Both the position numbers and the translations under genes were made by a program. The notes under the pieces were generated by a model that saw only the letters and a program-made list of their open reading frames with translations, did no database searches and had not been told where the DNA came from. Below are positions 7,101 to 14,614 of a DNA stretch of 38,016 nucleotides, piece after piece (position 1 is the stretch's first letter; every line of letters begins with the position of its first letter). Source of the DNA: Bacteroidales bacterium (GTDB lineage Bacteria; Bacteroidota; Bacteroidia; Bacteroidales; P3); contig JAGCLZ010000059.1 of the NCBI GenBank assembly GCA_017646685.1, positions 1-38,016 of the forward strand, in the 5' to 3' direction.

Positions 7101-8380
7101 AAATATTTAGTTGACAAAGAATCTATAGCGTTTCCACTCCAATATATTCCACTCCAATTATTTGATTCGTTTTTCTCTTTCAAGAATGCTATAAATTTAG
7201 GCAATGTTACAGCATAATTATTTTCTGATTCTTTGAATACTTTTTCTCCTGCACTCAAAGCTGTTTTCAGCAACTTTTCTACGCTAAGAATATCATCACT
7301 ATTCTTTTCTTTATACTCCAATTCACTTTCTTTATCTTTTTGCAACGAAATGATGAATGATTTCCTTTTGCCACAACCTATCTGTTTGTATAAGGTTTCA
7401 AACTCATCAAGTTTTTCAAATCCTTTTTCGTTTCGTCTGTTTTGGTTGTATAGGTTTATCAACAAATTGTAGTTTCCTATTATTTTATTGTAATCTTCTA
7501 TCTCTTTTTGAGTAAGGCATTTATTAAAATGGGTTATTTGGAAAATATCTTCCGTTATCGGTATAGCTTCTACCTCTTCTCCATCTTCGTTCTTTAATAT
7601 GGTTTCCTTCCCTTGTTCTTTCAACAGATTATAAATTGCAATATAGTCATCTTTTCTTTTTTCGAATCGAATTGCATTGTTGCAAAACTTGGGCAAGTTT
7701 TCATGAACAATACGTGTAGCAACGGCGGTAGATTGCTCTTTTTTTTCATAATAATTACTTCTATTAGTATTATAGCCCTTAAAATATGTATGAAAGTCTT
7801 TAAATATTTCCAAGCATTCATTTAGTTTTTCTTTGGATATATCCTCTGAAGCATACTTATCAACATTTTCTTTTATGTAATCAAACACTTCATTGTCTAG
7901 TATTCCATAGCTTTCTTTCTTCTTCTTTGATTTAGATTCCTTCTTTTTTATTACGTTTCCAATCTCTTCAGAAAAGTATTTTTTACCTTCCGAAAAGGTT
8001 TCACCCACTTTGTCACGTAAAGTTTTTTCTAGATTTTCACGTGCTTTCTTCTTATCGTTATTACAAGTATTATAGTATTCCGAAAAATCTATTTTCTTTG
8101 CTATATCAGATGATAAAGACTTAGTAATAAACTCTTCGTGTATTTTGTCCAATACAGTTTTCAAAACCTTATAAGCATTGGCAATTTTTACATCTTTGCC
8201 AAACATATTATTTTCATCGTATTCGACAAAAATTTCATCACCATCTTCTGTTTTTCCTTCTATTTCCTTCAACCATTTATCAAATCTTTCTTTGGTTGCC
8301 GGCTCAGGTTTAAGTTCAAACCTCAATGTCTTTGAAAGGGAATATAATCCCGTTAATTTTTCAGAATCTACCTTATTCAT
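4181..8380 (-). CDS. cas12a: CRISPR-associated endonuclease Cas12a (Cpf1), type V-A effector
   Basis: This is a single-protein effector that processes its own pre-crRNA and cuts target DNA next to T-rich PAMs. The 1399 residues exceed the usual 1200-1350. The N-terminus has the family signature SLSKTLRFELKP. RuvC-I is GIDRGEKHL with Asp977, RuvC-II is VLEDLSRG with Glu1071, and RuvC-III is DADANGAYNI with Asp1335. Arg1290 in QQIRNS matches the Nuc-domain arginine (AsCas12a Arg1226). His913/His914 lie roughly where FnCas12a has its crRNA-processing histidine (alignment by eye). Compared with FnCas12a from memory, about 20 extra acidic residues sit at 40-60, and a Lys-rich loop lies near 145-160. 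It is the first gene of the operon, and no HNH domain or tracrRNA is expected. Confidence 0.97.
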   Translation of the reverse strand: MNKVDSEKLTGLYSLSKTLRFELKPEPATKERFDKWLKEIEGKTEDGDEIFVEYDENNMFGKDVKIANAYKVLKTVLDKIHEEFITKSLSSDIAKKIDFSEYYNTCNNDKKKARENLEKTLRDKVGETFSEGKKYFSEEIGNVIKKKESKSKKKKESYGILDNEVFDYIKENVDKYASEDISKEKLNECLEIFKDFHTYFKGYNTNRSNYYEKKEQSTAVATRIVHENLPKFCNNAIRFEKRKDDYIAIYNLLKEQGKETILKNEDGEEVEAIPITEDIFQITHFNKCLTQKEIEDYNKIIGNYNLLINLYNQNRRNEKGFEKLDEFETLYKQIGCGKRKSFIISLQKDKESELEYKEKNSDDILSVEKLLKTALSAGEKVFKESENNYAVTLPKFIAFLKEKNESNNWSGIYWSGNAIDSLSTKYFTNWHTIKDLLKGNKGCTKKCTSQDEDTVQLLEAVELSDLFSVLNSVGTEYVFKNYLIENKSVNKDLSVSVNLINLLCNEIENKTKLFLDKANKVIDLKCYKDKKVLNDEEDENVNQVDEWFKYATNSMAIVRYFSVRKNKIKGSLPDTEMENMLNSLLHNDKYNWFRWYDLLHNYLSKKPQDDVKDNMLKLNFGKGDFLNGFVDSHTKKKDGTQYGGYIFRKKHLISGEYEYYLGISNNDKLFRCHLKNEVKEDDKSDYERLEYYQIGAKNIYRNGYKEKKKLIQKLVKELTYTKTEEERDESERINKTNPKGEITPLELFKRLSESEYFKEVLNNNQLLEVVNDTINLLVDNCKNYTRLNSLERIVSNEYVGFEGLKSLINDIEEITSKNKTFLFFNVSSEEFDKHNGEDLFLFKIANKDLSYSETYSKGIRRKRTTEKENLHTLFFRALMHEDGFADCVDIGSGEIFFRKKAFEYDKKTLERGHHAEELKGKFSYPIISNKRFSEDKYIFHLSVTLNYKDGNQNDDGINSVVNDVFQKAEVLNFIGIDRGEKHLVYSCIIDSNGKIVDNGCKHYDVINGTNYVEKLEVRADERDKARKNMQRVKNISNLKDGYISHVVHGLTNTIIKDKEGNINPHAYIVLEDLSRGMKDSRQKIEKQVYQKLETALAKKLNFVVDKEAKNGEIGSVGKALQLTPPFGTYQDIEGKKQFGVMLYTRANYTSVTDPATGWRKTIYLKNGKIDGIKEQIMDKFTDFGFDGKDYYFTYKENNVGKEWVMYSGKDGVSLPRFQNKKSAQTDYDIWIPEQVDIVGMLNKIFEGFDKTKSFKDQIIKDGREINKLDGRNETAWQSLVYVINVIQQIRNSGKNEKDEKDDNFLYSPVRNEKGEHFDTRNHINNGDLAQIVDADANGAYNIARKGLIMHEHIKYAKGKGKEPDLFISDREWDMWLLNREEWEKYLPEFALRKESKSKK

Positions 8381-8787
8381 ATCTAATCATTATTAGAAAT
8401 ATATATTACATTTACATACCGAATAAATAAATATGGTATATGGTCTTATACGGAAAATAAATTATTTAGATACAGTACACAGCGTTAAAAAACAAAATAC
8501 ATTTCATATTTTATAAATAAGCATTTTTATACCAAAAAGGGAGAAATAACCATTGGGATATTTAGACATATAGTAGTTTATTTGCAACACCATTGCAACG
8601 CTATTGCAAGAGTTATTCAGTGGGTTTGCATCGACGAGACAACGAGTCGTGTGGTCTTGTAGTCTATAAAAGGACTCTTAGTTTGCGAAGCGATAGCTGA
8701 GCCGGCAGCCCCATTACAACGAAAATCCTAGCCAAACAAGCAAACAAGAATATTGTTTTTACTGCAATACCTCTTGCTATTTCTTAT
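8381..8787. other. Gene-free stretch between cas12a and the ATPase
   Basis: No credible gene is seen. On the minus strand, a small inverted repeat CTAAT-CATT-ATTAG (8396-8383) ends two bases before the cas12a ATG and could affect its translation. I found no consensus promoter for cas12a. ACCATTGCAACGCTATTGCA (8589-8608) is an 18/20 copy of the sequence at 1246-1265 on the other side of the CRISPR-Cas system. Confidence 0.55.
8589..8608 (+). repeat. Direct repeat flanking the CRISPR-Cas locus (right copy)
   Basis: Consensus ACYATTGCAAYGCTATTGCA. The left copy is at 1246-1265 in the same orientation and 18 of 20 bases agree. Together they bracket the array, leader and all four cas genes. Confidence 0.6.
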
Positions 8788-8899
8788 GGAAAAATGTGAT
8801 ATTTGGCATGCAAGACACCAGGAAAAATGTGATATTTGATATATAAAACACTTGGAAAAATGTGATAAAAGTTGTAATTTTGCACCCGAAAATGTGATA
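8788..8899 (+). repeat. Four helically phased repeats (GGAAAAATGTGATA) over the ATPase promoter
   Basis: GGAAAAATGTGATA occurs at 8788-8801, 8821-8834 and 8854-8867, and a shorter GAAAATGTGATA at 8888-8899. The AATGTGATA cores are spaced 33, 33 and 32 bp, about three helical turns. Copy three lies in the promoter spacer and copy four at the predicted transcription start, as expected of an operator array. Copies one to three are also in one reading frame encoding EKCD, so a decayed coding repeat is an alternative. Confidence 0.7.
8852..8882 (+). promoter_or_regulatory. Promoter of the ATPase gene
   Basis: TTG (8852-8854), a 20-bp spacer and TAATTTTG (8875-8882) fit the Bacteroidetes consensus. 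Transcription would start near 8889, which supports the ATG at 8906 over the upstream TTG at 8852. Confidence 0.55.
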
Positions 8900-8905
8900 G
8901 AAACC

Positions 8906-10249
8906 ATGGAACTACTTAAAAGAAAAATAGATACATTTCTAAGCACTTGGAAACAAAATCCGAACAGAAAACCACTCATTGTAAAGGGTGCAAGACAGAT
9001 TGGAAAAACCGAATCGATACGTTTTTTTGCCAAAAACAACTATAAAAACGTTGTAGAAATAAACTTTGTTTTCCAAAAACAATACAAACAAATATTTGCC
9101 GATGGCTACGAGGTTGACAGTATAATAAAAAACATTTCGCTACTAAATCCAAGGCTTTCTTTCACCGAGGGAGAAACCTTGTTCTTTTTCGACGAACTTC
9201 AAGAATGCCCCGATTGTGCCACATGCCTTAAAGCATTCAAGATAGATGGCCGATACGACGTCATCTGTTCGGGATCGCTGATGGGGATACATTACAAGGA
9301 AATTGAATCGAACAGCGTAGGTTACAAAGAAGATTACGAAATGTACTCGCTCGATTTCGAAGAATTTTTGTGGGCAAAGGGCTATTCTGAAACTATGATA
9401 GATAGCATATACTCGCACCTTGAAACATTGCGACCATTTTCCGATTTGGAATTTGATGTACTCATGAATGCTTTTAAAGACTATATGATACTTGGCGGAA
9501 TGCCGGAAATTGTGTATAATTATATAGCTAAAAAAAACTTCAGTGGTTCGCTTGTTACCCAAAAACAACTGCATTTGGACTATGAAGAAGATATTACAAA
9601 ATATGCCAAAGATGGCATGGAGCGTACAAAAATATTGAACATATACAGGCATATATCCATATTTTTGGCAAAAGACAACAAGAAGTTTCAGATTACAAAA
9701 ATTGCACCTAAAGCAAGAAATCGCGAATATATAGGCAGTGTAGAATGGTTGGAAAATGCAGGTATTATAAGTCCTTGTTATTGTATGGAAAGTGTAGAAC
9801 TACCACTTAAAGGCAATTACAATCCATCGCAATACAAAATATACTTCAAAGATACAGGTATGCTTATAGCTTCGCTAGACGAAGAAGCACAGGACGACCT
9901 ACGGATAAACAAAAATTTTGCCACCTACAAAGGTGCCATATATGAAAATATTGTAGCAGATATGCTTGTAAAGCAAGGGTATAATCTATTCTATTACAAA
10001 AACGAAAAAAGCACCATAGTGATGGATTTCTTTGTAAGAAATTCTTCGGGACTTATTCCTATAGAGGTAAAAACATCGGACAATGCAACAGCTTCTCTAA
10101 ACAAACTTATAGATGCCGACAAATATCCGGATGTGAGCTTCGGAATAAAATTATGCAACAAAAACATAGGTTTCAACGGCAAATTCTATACACTTCCCTA
10201 CTTCCTCACATTCCTACTAAAACGTTGGCTTAAAGAAATGAAAGATTAA
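8906..10249 (+). CDS. AAA-family ATPase with DUF4143 domain
   Basis: This is a 447-residue ATPase of the AAA_14/DUF4143 group, which is abundant in Bacteroidetes and whose cellular role is largely unknown. The Walker A motif is GARQIGKT, near residue 30. Walker B is FFDELQECPD, and the sensor-like segment CSGSLMG follows. The middle is the DUF4143 part. The C-terminus holds DFFV...IEVKTS, which resembles a PD-(D/E)XK nuclease core. The frame is open from a TTG at 8852, but that lies inside the promoter, so the ATG at 8906 is preferred. It stands alone and points away from cas12a. It could be a mobile or defence-associated accessory gene, but nothing here proves a link to CRISPR. Confidence 0.85.
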   Translation: MELLKRKIDTFLSTWKQNPNRKPLIVKGARQIGKTESIRFFAKNNYKNVVEINFVFQKQYKQIFADGYEVDSIIKNISLLNPRLSFTEGETLFFFDELQECPDCATCLKAFKIDGRYDVICSGSLMGIHYKEIESNSVGYKEDYEMYSLDFEEFLWAKGYSETMIDSIYSHLETLRPFSDLEFDVLMNAFKDYMILGGMPEIVYNYIAKKNFSGSLVTQKQLHLDYEEDITKYAKDGMERTKILNIYRHISIFLAKDNKKFQITKIAPKARNREYIGSVEWLENAGIISPCYCMESVELPLKGNYNPSQYKIYFKDTGMLIASLDEEAQDDLRINKNFATYKGAIYENIVADMLVKQGYNLFYYKNEKSTIVMDFFVRNSSGLIPIEVKTSDNATASLNKLIDADKYPDVSFGIKLCNKNIGFNGKFYTLPYFLTFLLKRWLKEMKD

Positions 10250-10567
10250 GGGCAATTTGCCTCACAATTTCATTGCCATTTGCAACCCTGCGGTTTAGGC
10301 ATAAAAAGTGCCATACTTAGGGGGCAAAACCATGGGAGTTACGGGTCGTAACTATGGCACTTAGGGGTCGCAACTCGCAGGGTTAGGGGTGGGAAGTATG
10401 GTAGTTTGTTCGGTAAAATCATTAACCTTTGAAACACAATAATATAACATCAAAGGTAGGAAAAGATATTATTTTTTACCCCTAATCCCTAAAACAAGGA
10501 GTGCTACCCAACAATAAAATGTATACATAAAGTAGGCGTTTTGCTTTTTAAATTGAAATATTATGCG
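10250..10567. other. Gene-free stretch with nested inverted repeats upstream of hutH
   Basis: No gene is seen. Three inverted repeats are nested: AACCCTGCG (10284-10292) with 10376-10384, AAGTGCCATA (10306-10315) with 10353-10362, and AGTTAC (10337-10342) with GTAACT (10348-10353). The sequence CTTAGGGG occurs at 10316 and 10360. Confidence 0.7.
10284..10384. repeat. Nested inverted-repeat element (about 100 bp)
   Basis: The three nested arm pairs of 9, 10 and 6 bp could fold into one branched or cruciform structure. The inner CAAAACCATGGGAGTT (10325-10340) matches 1189-1204 at 15 of 16 positions, which suggests a dispersed repeat family. There is no T-run, so it is not a simple terminator of the ATPase gene. 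Confidence 0.65.
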
Positions 10568-10575
10568 TAACTTTG
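10568..10575 (+). promoter_or_regulatory. -7 element of the hutH promoter
   Basis: TAACTTTG fits TAnnTTTG and lies 48 bp before the ATG. The nearest TTTG upstream (10540-10543) is 24 bp away, longer than ideal, so only the -7 element is called. Confidence 0.45.
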
Positions 10576-10622
10576 CAGATTATTATTATCAAACGAATTA
10601 AAATATAGAAACATTATAAACT

Positions 10623-12107
10623 ATGATTCATTACATTAATTCAGAACGTTTTACAATAGAACGTGTAAAAGAAATTATTGCTCAAAATATGCAATTGGCA
10701 CTTTCGGAAGATGCCGTAAAACGCATAGAAAAATGTCGTGCCTACCTTGACAACAAAATGGAAACACAAAAAGAACCTATCTACGGAGTTACAACCGGCT
10801 TTGGTTCGTTGTGCAACATTTCGGTAAGCAAAGAAGAGCTTTCGCAATTGCAAAAGAACCTTGTTATGTCGCACGCTTGCGGTGTAGGCGACGAAGTGCC
10901 TCAAGATGTGGTAAAACTGATGTTGCTTATGAAGATCCAATCTCTTTCGTACGGACATTCGGGAGTACAGTTGCAAACCGTTCAACGTCTGATAGACTTT
11001 TTCAACAATGATGTTTACCCCGTTGTATACCAACAAGGTTCTCTTGGTGCCTCCGGCGATTTGGCTCCATTGGCCCACATGTGCCTTCCTATCTTGGGAT
11101 TGGGCGAAGTTTACTACGAAGGCAAACGCTATCAAACCGAAGAGATAAACAAGAAATTTGGTTGGCAACCTATCGAACTTCAAAGCAAAGAAGGTTTGGC
11201 ATTGCTAAACGGAACTCAGTTTATGAGTGCTTTTGGCACATGGTGCTTGATGAAAGCCAACCGCTTGGTGAAATTGGCCGATATGATTATGGCAGTATCG
11301 CTTGATGCTTTTGACGGACGTATAGAACCATTCTGCGACGAGGTTCACATAGTTCGTCCACACAAAGGACAGTTGGAAACAGCTCGCAACATACGCAAAT
11401 ACACCGAAGGCAGCGAGATAATAAAACGCCACAAAGAACATGTTCAAGACCCATATTCGTTCCGTTGCGTTCCTCAGGTACACGGTGCCAGCAAGGACAG
11501 TGTAAACTACATAGCATCGGTAATTGAAACAGAAATAAACAGCGCTACCGACAACCCAACAGTATTCCCCGACCAAGATATGGTGGTAAGTGCCGGAAAC
11601 TTCCACGGACAGCCATTGGCACTTGTGTTGGACTTCCTGTCGATAGCCGTTGCCGAATTGGGCAATATATCCGAACGCCGCACCTATCAGCTTATAGCCG
11701 GCAAACGTGGATTGCCCCACTTCCTAGTGGCCAATCCGGGATTGAACAGCGGATTTATGATACCACAATACACTGCCGCATCAATAGTAAGCCAAACCAA
11801 ACAGCTTTGTTCGCCGGCGTCGGTAGACTCTATCGAAAGCTCTCAAGGACAAGAAGACCACGTAAGTATGGGCGCCAACGCTGCTACCAAGTGCTACAAG
11901 GTGATGCAAAATGTGGAACGTGTGTTGGCAATAGAACTTTTCAATGCCGCTCAAGCATTGGAATTCCGCCGTCCGTTGAAGTCGTCGGCCTTTATCGAAA
12001 ACTTTGTAGGCGAATATCGCAAGGTTGTAAACTTTGTAAGCGACGACGAGATTATGTACACCCACATCCACAATTCGGTGAAGTTTATACAAGACTACTC
12101 TTTGTAA
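10623..12107 (+). CDS. hutH: Histidine ammonia-lyase
   Basis: HutH converts L-histidine to urocanate and ammonia, the first step of histidine breakdown, in the cytoplasm. The 494-residue protein has the Ala-Ser-Gly triad (residues 143-145 in GASGDLAP) that cyclises into the MIO cofactor. The active-site Tyr54 lies in YGVTTGFG, and LLNGTQ and SSQGQEDHVS are further family motifs. His84 in MSHACG is typical of histidine rather than phenylalanine lyases. Length is normal. No other hut genes lie beside it. Its codon use looks more GC-rich than that of the cas genes. A shared terminator separates it from the convergent OmpA-like gene. Confidence 0.93.
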   Translation: MIHYINSERFTIERVKEIIAQNMQLALSEDAVKRIEKCRAYLDNKMETQKEPIYGVTTGFGSLCNISVSKEELSQLQKNLVMSHACGVGDEVPQDVVKLMLLMKIQSLSYGHSGVQLQTVQRLIDFFNNDVYPVVYQQGSLGASGDLAPLAHMCLPILGLGEVYYEGKRYQTEEINKKFGWQPIELQSKEGLALLNGTQFMSAFGTWCLMKANRLVKLADMIMAVSLDAFDGRIEPFCDEVHIVRPHKGQLETARNIRKYTEGSEIIKRHKEHVQDPYSFRCVPQVHGASKDSVNYIASVIETEINSATDNPTVFPDQDMVVSAGNFHGQPLALVLDFLSIAVAELGNISERRTYQLIAGKRGLPHFLVANPGLNSGFMIPQYTAASIVSQTKQLCSPASVDSIESSQGQEDHVSMGANAATKCYKVMQNVERVLAIELFNAAQALEFRRPLKSSAFIENFVGEYRKVVNFVSDDEIMYTHIHNSVKFIQDYSL

Positions 12108-12136
12108 CAAACGCCATAAACAGCCCAACGGCTGAC

Positions 12137-12177
12137 AAAAAAAGGGAGAGAACCCAAAGTTCTCTCCCCTTTTTTTA
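12137..12177. terminator. Bidirectional terminator between hutH and the OmpA-like gene
   Basis: GGGAGAGAAC (12144-12153) and GTTCTCTCCC (12159-12168) form a 10-bp stem with a CCAAA loop. There is an A-run before and a T-run after the stem, so it can end transcription in both directions between two convergent genes. Confidence 0.92.
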
Positions 12178-12191
12178 TAACCACAAGGCCC

Positions 12192-13520
12192 CTATTTCCT
12201 AGGTTTGACCCCCGTTATGGTTAATTCTATCTTTACTGTATTTGCTTTATTCTTATTTATATTCTCGTTTGAAGTCTTTTTCACATCCGTTTTGGACATA
12301 CCCGAAACAGTCATTCTGCTTTCGTCTATACCGTTTTTCACAAAGAAATCCTTTACCGATGTGGCACGTTCGAGCGAGGTTTGCATATCGGCATCCACAT
12401 CAAAACCGTAGGTGTTTACGTAGCCTTTTATGCTGAAACTAACTTCGGGATGGTTCAAAAACTTCTGGGCATATATCATCAACAGCGAATCACTTTCCTG
12501 CATAAGCACAGTGCCCCCTTCTTCAAAGTACACTTCCGAGAGCTGGAACTTAACGCCTCGCTCTATCTTATTCATATTTACACGTAGAAGGGTGTCTTCT
12601 CTAAACAAATTGGAATTGAAATCGCGATAAACGGAGAAATAACCATCTTTCTTTACATAAAGAGCATAGTTGAAGTTTGGCACTAGCGAGAAATAGCCTC
12701 CCTTATAGGCATCTTCCTTAAGGATAACACGATTATCTGTATTCTTTTCGATAAGCAACACTTCGGCTTCTACGCTTTTTTTCTGCTTGGTGTCGTATAT
12801 CACTACCTTTGGATTGATAGATTCAACATGTATACGAGCTTTTATGGTATGGCCTTTTGCGGCATAGTTTGGCTGGTCCAACACTATGTAGTACACCTCT
12901 CCTACCTTTACATTGAAAGGTGCACAATAAGCCCCTGTATCTTTCTTGCTAATAAACTTCTTTGTTCCTTTGGCCGAAATACCCACACATCCTTTCGAAA
13001 GCGAATCGGGGAGCGAAAGGTTGGCCACTATAGGTTTCACCCTATTTGCTATAAGGCTATTGGTAAAATACTTATCGGTATACTTGTATACCAAAAAGTC
13101 GTAATCGTCCTTAGGATCAACCGGGGTAATATCCAAGTACAACTTACCCGAATATGGTGCCACAAAGCGGTACCATACTGTATTATGCTCCACTTCAAAG
13201 ATATGGGGGTTCTTAGCGTCGCGTTGTATTTCCATTATACGACCACCACCTTGAGGCGATTTGGCCGGACCAAAAGGAACATCAGCTTTCAGTTCTACCG
13301 CAAACAAGCAGTCGTTGCTGTTATATGGCAATTCAATTTCGGGAACAGGTTCTTTTTTCTTTTTCTTTCCCTTTTTGCTTTTAGAACTTTTGGACGAACT
13401 CGAAGACGTTTTTTTAGAACTTTGAGATGTGGTTGTCTTTTTCGTTTGACCAAAAGTTACATTTGCAACAGGCATAATCAATGCCAACATTACGATGAAA
13501 ATAATTATCTTTTGTTTCAT
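12192..13520 (-). CDS. Secreted OmpA-family cell-envelope protein
   Basis: The 442-residue protein begins with a signal peptide (about 24 residues, ending before a Gln). A Ser/Thr/Lys-rich linker (residues 26-60) follows. The central region has beta-rich segments typical of Bacteroidetes surface proteins. The C-terminal part from about residue 340 resembles the OmpA peptidoglycan-binding domain: a strand-helix pattern with SLERATSVKDFFVKNGI and a late NKNKANTVKIEL segment. It probably ties the outer membrane or a surface structure to peptidoglycan. The usual domain motifs are diverged, so the fold call is moderate. The gene is monocistronic, with a promoter element upstream. Confidence 0.75.
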   Translation of the reverse strand: MKQKIIIFIVMLALIMPVANVTFGQTKKTTTSQSSKKTSSSSSKSSKSKKGKKKKKEPVPEIELPYNSNDCLFAVELKADVPFGPAKSPQGGGRIMEIQRDAKNPHIFEVEHNTVWYRFVAPYSGKLYLDITPVDPKDDYDFLVYKYTDKYFTNSLIANRVKPIVANLSLPDSLSKGCVGISAKGTKKFISKKDTGAYCAPFNVKVGEVYYIVLDQPNYAAKGHTIKARIHVESINPKVVIYDTKQKKSVEAEVLLIEKNTDNRVILKEDAYKGGYFSLVPNFNYALYVKKDGYFSVYRDFNSNLFREDTLLRVNMNKIERGVKFQLSEVYFEEGGTVLMQESDSLLMIYAQKFLNHPEVSFSIKGYVNTYGFDVDADMQTSLERATSVKDFFVKNGIDESRMTVSGMSKTDVKKTSNENINKNKANTVKIELTITGVKPRK

Positions 13521-13565
13521 ATTAATTATATCTTATTAGTGCAATGTAATAAAATGTTTTCGATG

Positions 13566-13573
13566 CAAAAATA
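13566..13573 (-). promoter_or_regulatory. -7 element of the OmpA-like gene
   Basis: Minus-strand TATTTTTG fits TAnnTTTG, 46 bp before the ATG at 13520. No good -33 element is visible at the right distance. Confidence 0.45.
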
Positions 13574-13792
13574 AAACATTTATTTGTATTATAAAAACTT
13601 TTTGCCACTTTTTTTATTTTTTATTTGCTTCCTTGCTATAAATCAACATATTTAATAAAAACTTTGATAGGCAATATTCATCAAAAATATGTGATTATAA
13701 ACACAAAATAGAATCAAATTTATATTTTTTCCTTATTTTCTTGCACATTTTCGTTTATGATTTTGAATTATAACAAACGAACTAATGAAAGA

Positions 13793-13800
13793 TATTTTTG
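13793..13800 (+). promoter_or_regulatory. -7 element of the CDGSH gene
   Basis: TATTTTTG fits TAnnTTTG. A start near 13807 would exclude the ATG at 13757 and supports translation from 13829. Confidence 0.45.
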
Positions 13801-13828
13801 TTTATCCCTACAAAAAATAATCTCTACT

Positions 13829-14590
13829 ATGAAATCAACAACAAATGACAACAATGCCAAATACTACATCAAAATAACAAAAGATGGGCCATATTTGGTT
13901 TACGGTATTTCGGAAATCAATCAAGAAATAATTGTAGAAGACGACGATGGCGAATCGTGGATTTACAAGAAAGGTGATAAGTTTGTATGCCAATCGGACC
14001 CCACAGCACTATGCCGCTGCGGACATTCCAACAAGAAACCCTTTTGCGATGGCTCGCATTTGAACGCAAAATGGAATCCCGAAGAAACAGCCGACAAAGA
14101 CGACGTTTTGAACAATGCCACAATGGCCAAAACAGACACTTTTACACTTTACGACAATAATAAACTGTGTTCGTATGCCCGTTTTTGCGATGCCTATGGC
14201 GGAATATGGAGTTTGGTAAAACACAATTCGCACAACGAAAATAACGGAATAATAGAACACGAGATAGCACATTGCCCCAGCGGAAGGCTTATGCTTTACA
14301 ACAACAAAGAAGGATATTTCTACGAACCCAAATTCGACCCCTCAATATCATTAATCGAAGATTCGATAATAAAAATCAGCGGCCCTATTTGGGTTAAAGG
14401 CGGTATACGTATAGAAAGCAGTGATGGCACAAACTACGAAATTCGTAACCGGGTGACCCTTTGCCGATGTGGAAAATCAAAAAACAAACCTTTCTGCGAT
14501 TCGTCGCACGTGTTTTCCTCCTTCAACGACCATTTAATGGAAAAAGAAGAGACTAAAACAGAAACACTTGTAGAAGAAGACGTGTATTAA
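13829..14590 (+). CDS. Double-CDGSH iron-sulfur protein with a central ferredoxin-like domain
   Basis: The 253-residue protein has two CDGSH motifs, each able to hold a 2Fe-2S cluster with three Cys and one His. The first is Cys62, Cys64, Cys73 and His77 (CRCGHSNKKPFCDGSH). The second is Cys212, Cys214, Cys223 and His227 (with CDSSH instead of CDGSH, keeping all ligands). Between them Cys114, Cys120 and Cys149 lie in a segment like the divergent Fer4_19 ferredoxin family. Such proteins are thought to act in redox or iron-sulfur homeostasis, and the specific partner is unknown. The start at 13829 is chosen over 13757 because the predicted promoter lies between them. The DUF4136 gene follows 24 nt later, likely in the same operon. 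Confidence 0.85.
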   Translation: MKSTTNDNNAKYYIKITKDGPYLVYGISEINQEIIVEDDDGESWIYKKGDKFVCQSDPTALCRCGHSNKKPFCDGSHLNAKWNPEETADKDDVLNNATMAKTDTFTLYDNNKLCSYARFCDAYGGIWSLVKHNSHNENNGIIEHEIAHCPSGRLMLYNNKEGYFYEPKFDPSISLIEDSIIKISGPIWVKGGIRIESSDGTNYEIRNRVTLCRCGKSKNKPFCDSSHVFSSFNDHLMEKEETKTETLVEEDVY

Positions 14591-14614
14591 TAACCAATAT
14601 TAAAATAAGTAGCT

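Larger units (their letters stand above)
13521..13828. other. Divergent intergenic region
   Basis: This very AT-rich interval separates two divergent genes. It holds a -7 element in each direction (13566-13573 minus, 13793-13800 plus). No gene is seen. Confidence 0.5.

Noticed and set aside
8381..8500. A consensus promoter directly upstream of cas12a
   Set aside because: No TAnnTTTG with suitable spacing was found on the minus strand. The cas operon promoter remains unknown.
8852..8905. TTG at 8852 as the start of the ATPase
   Set aside because: It lies inside the predicted promoter. The ATG at 8906 gives the usual N-terminus of the family.
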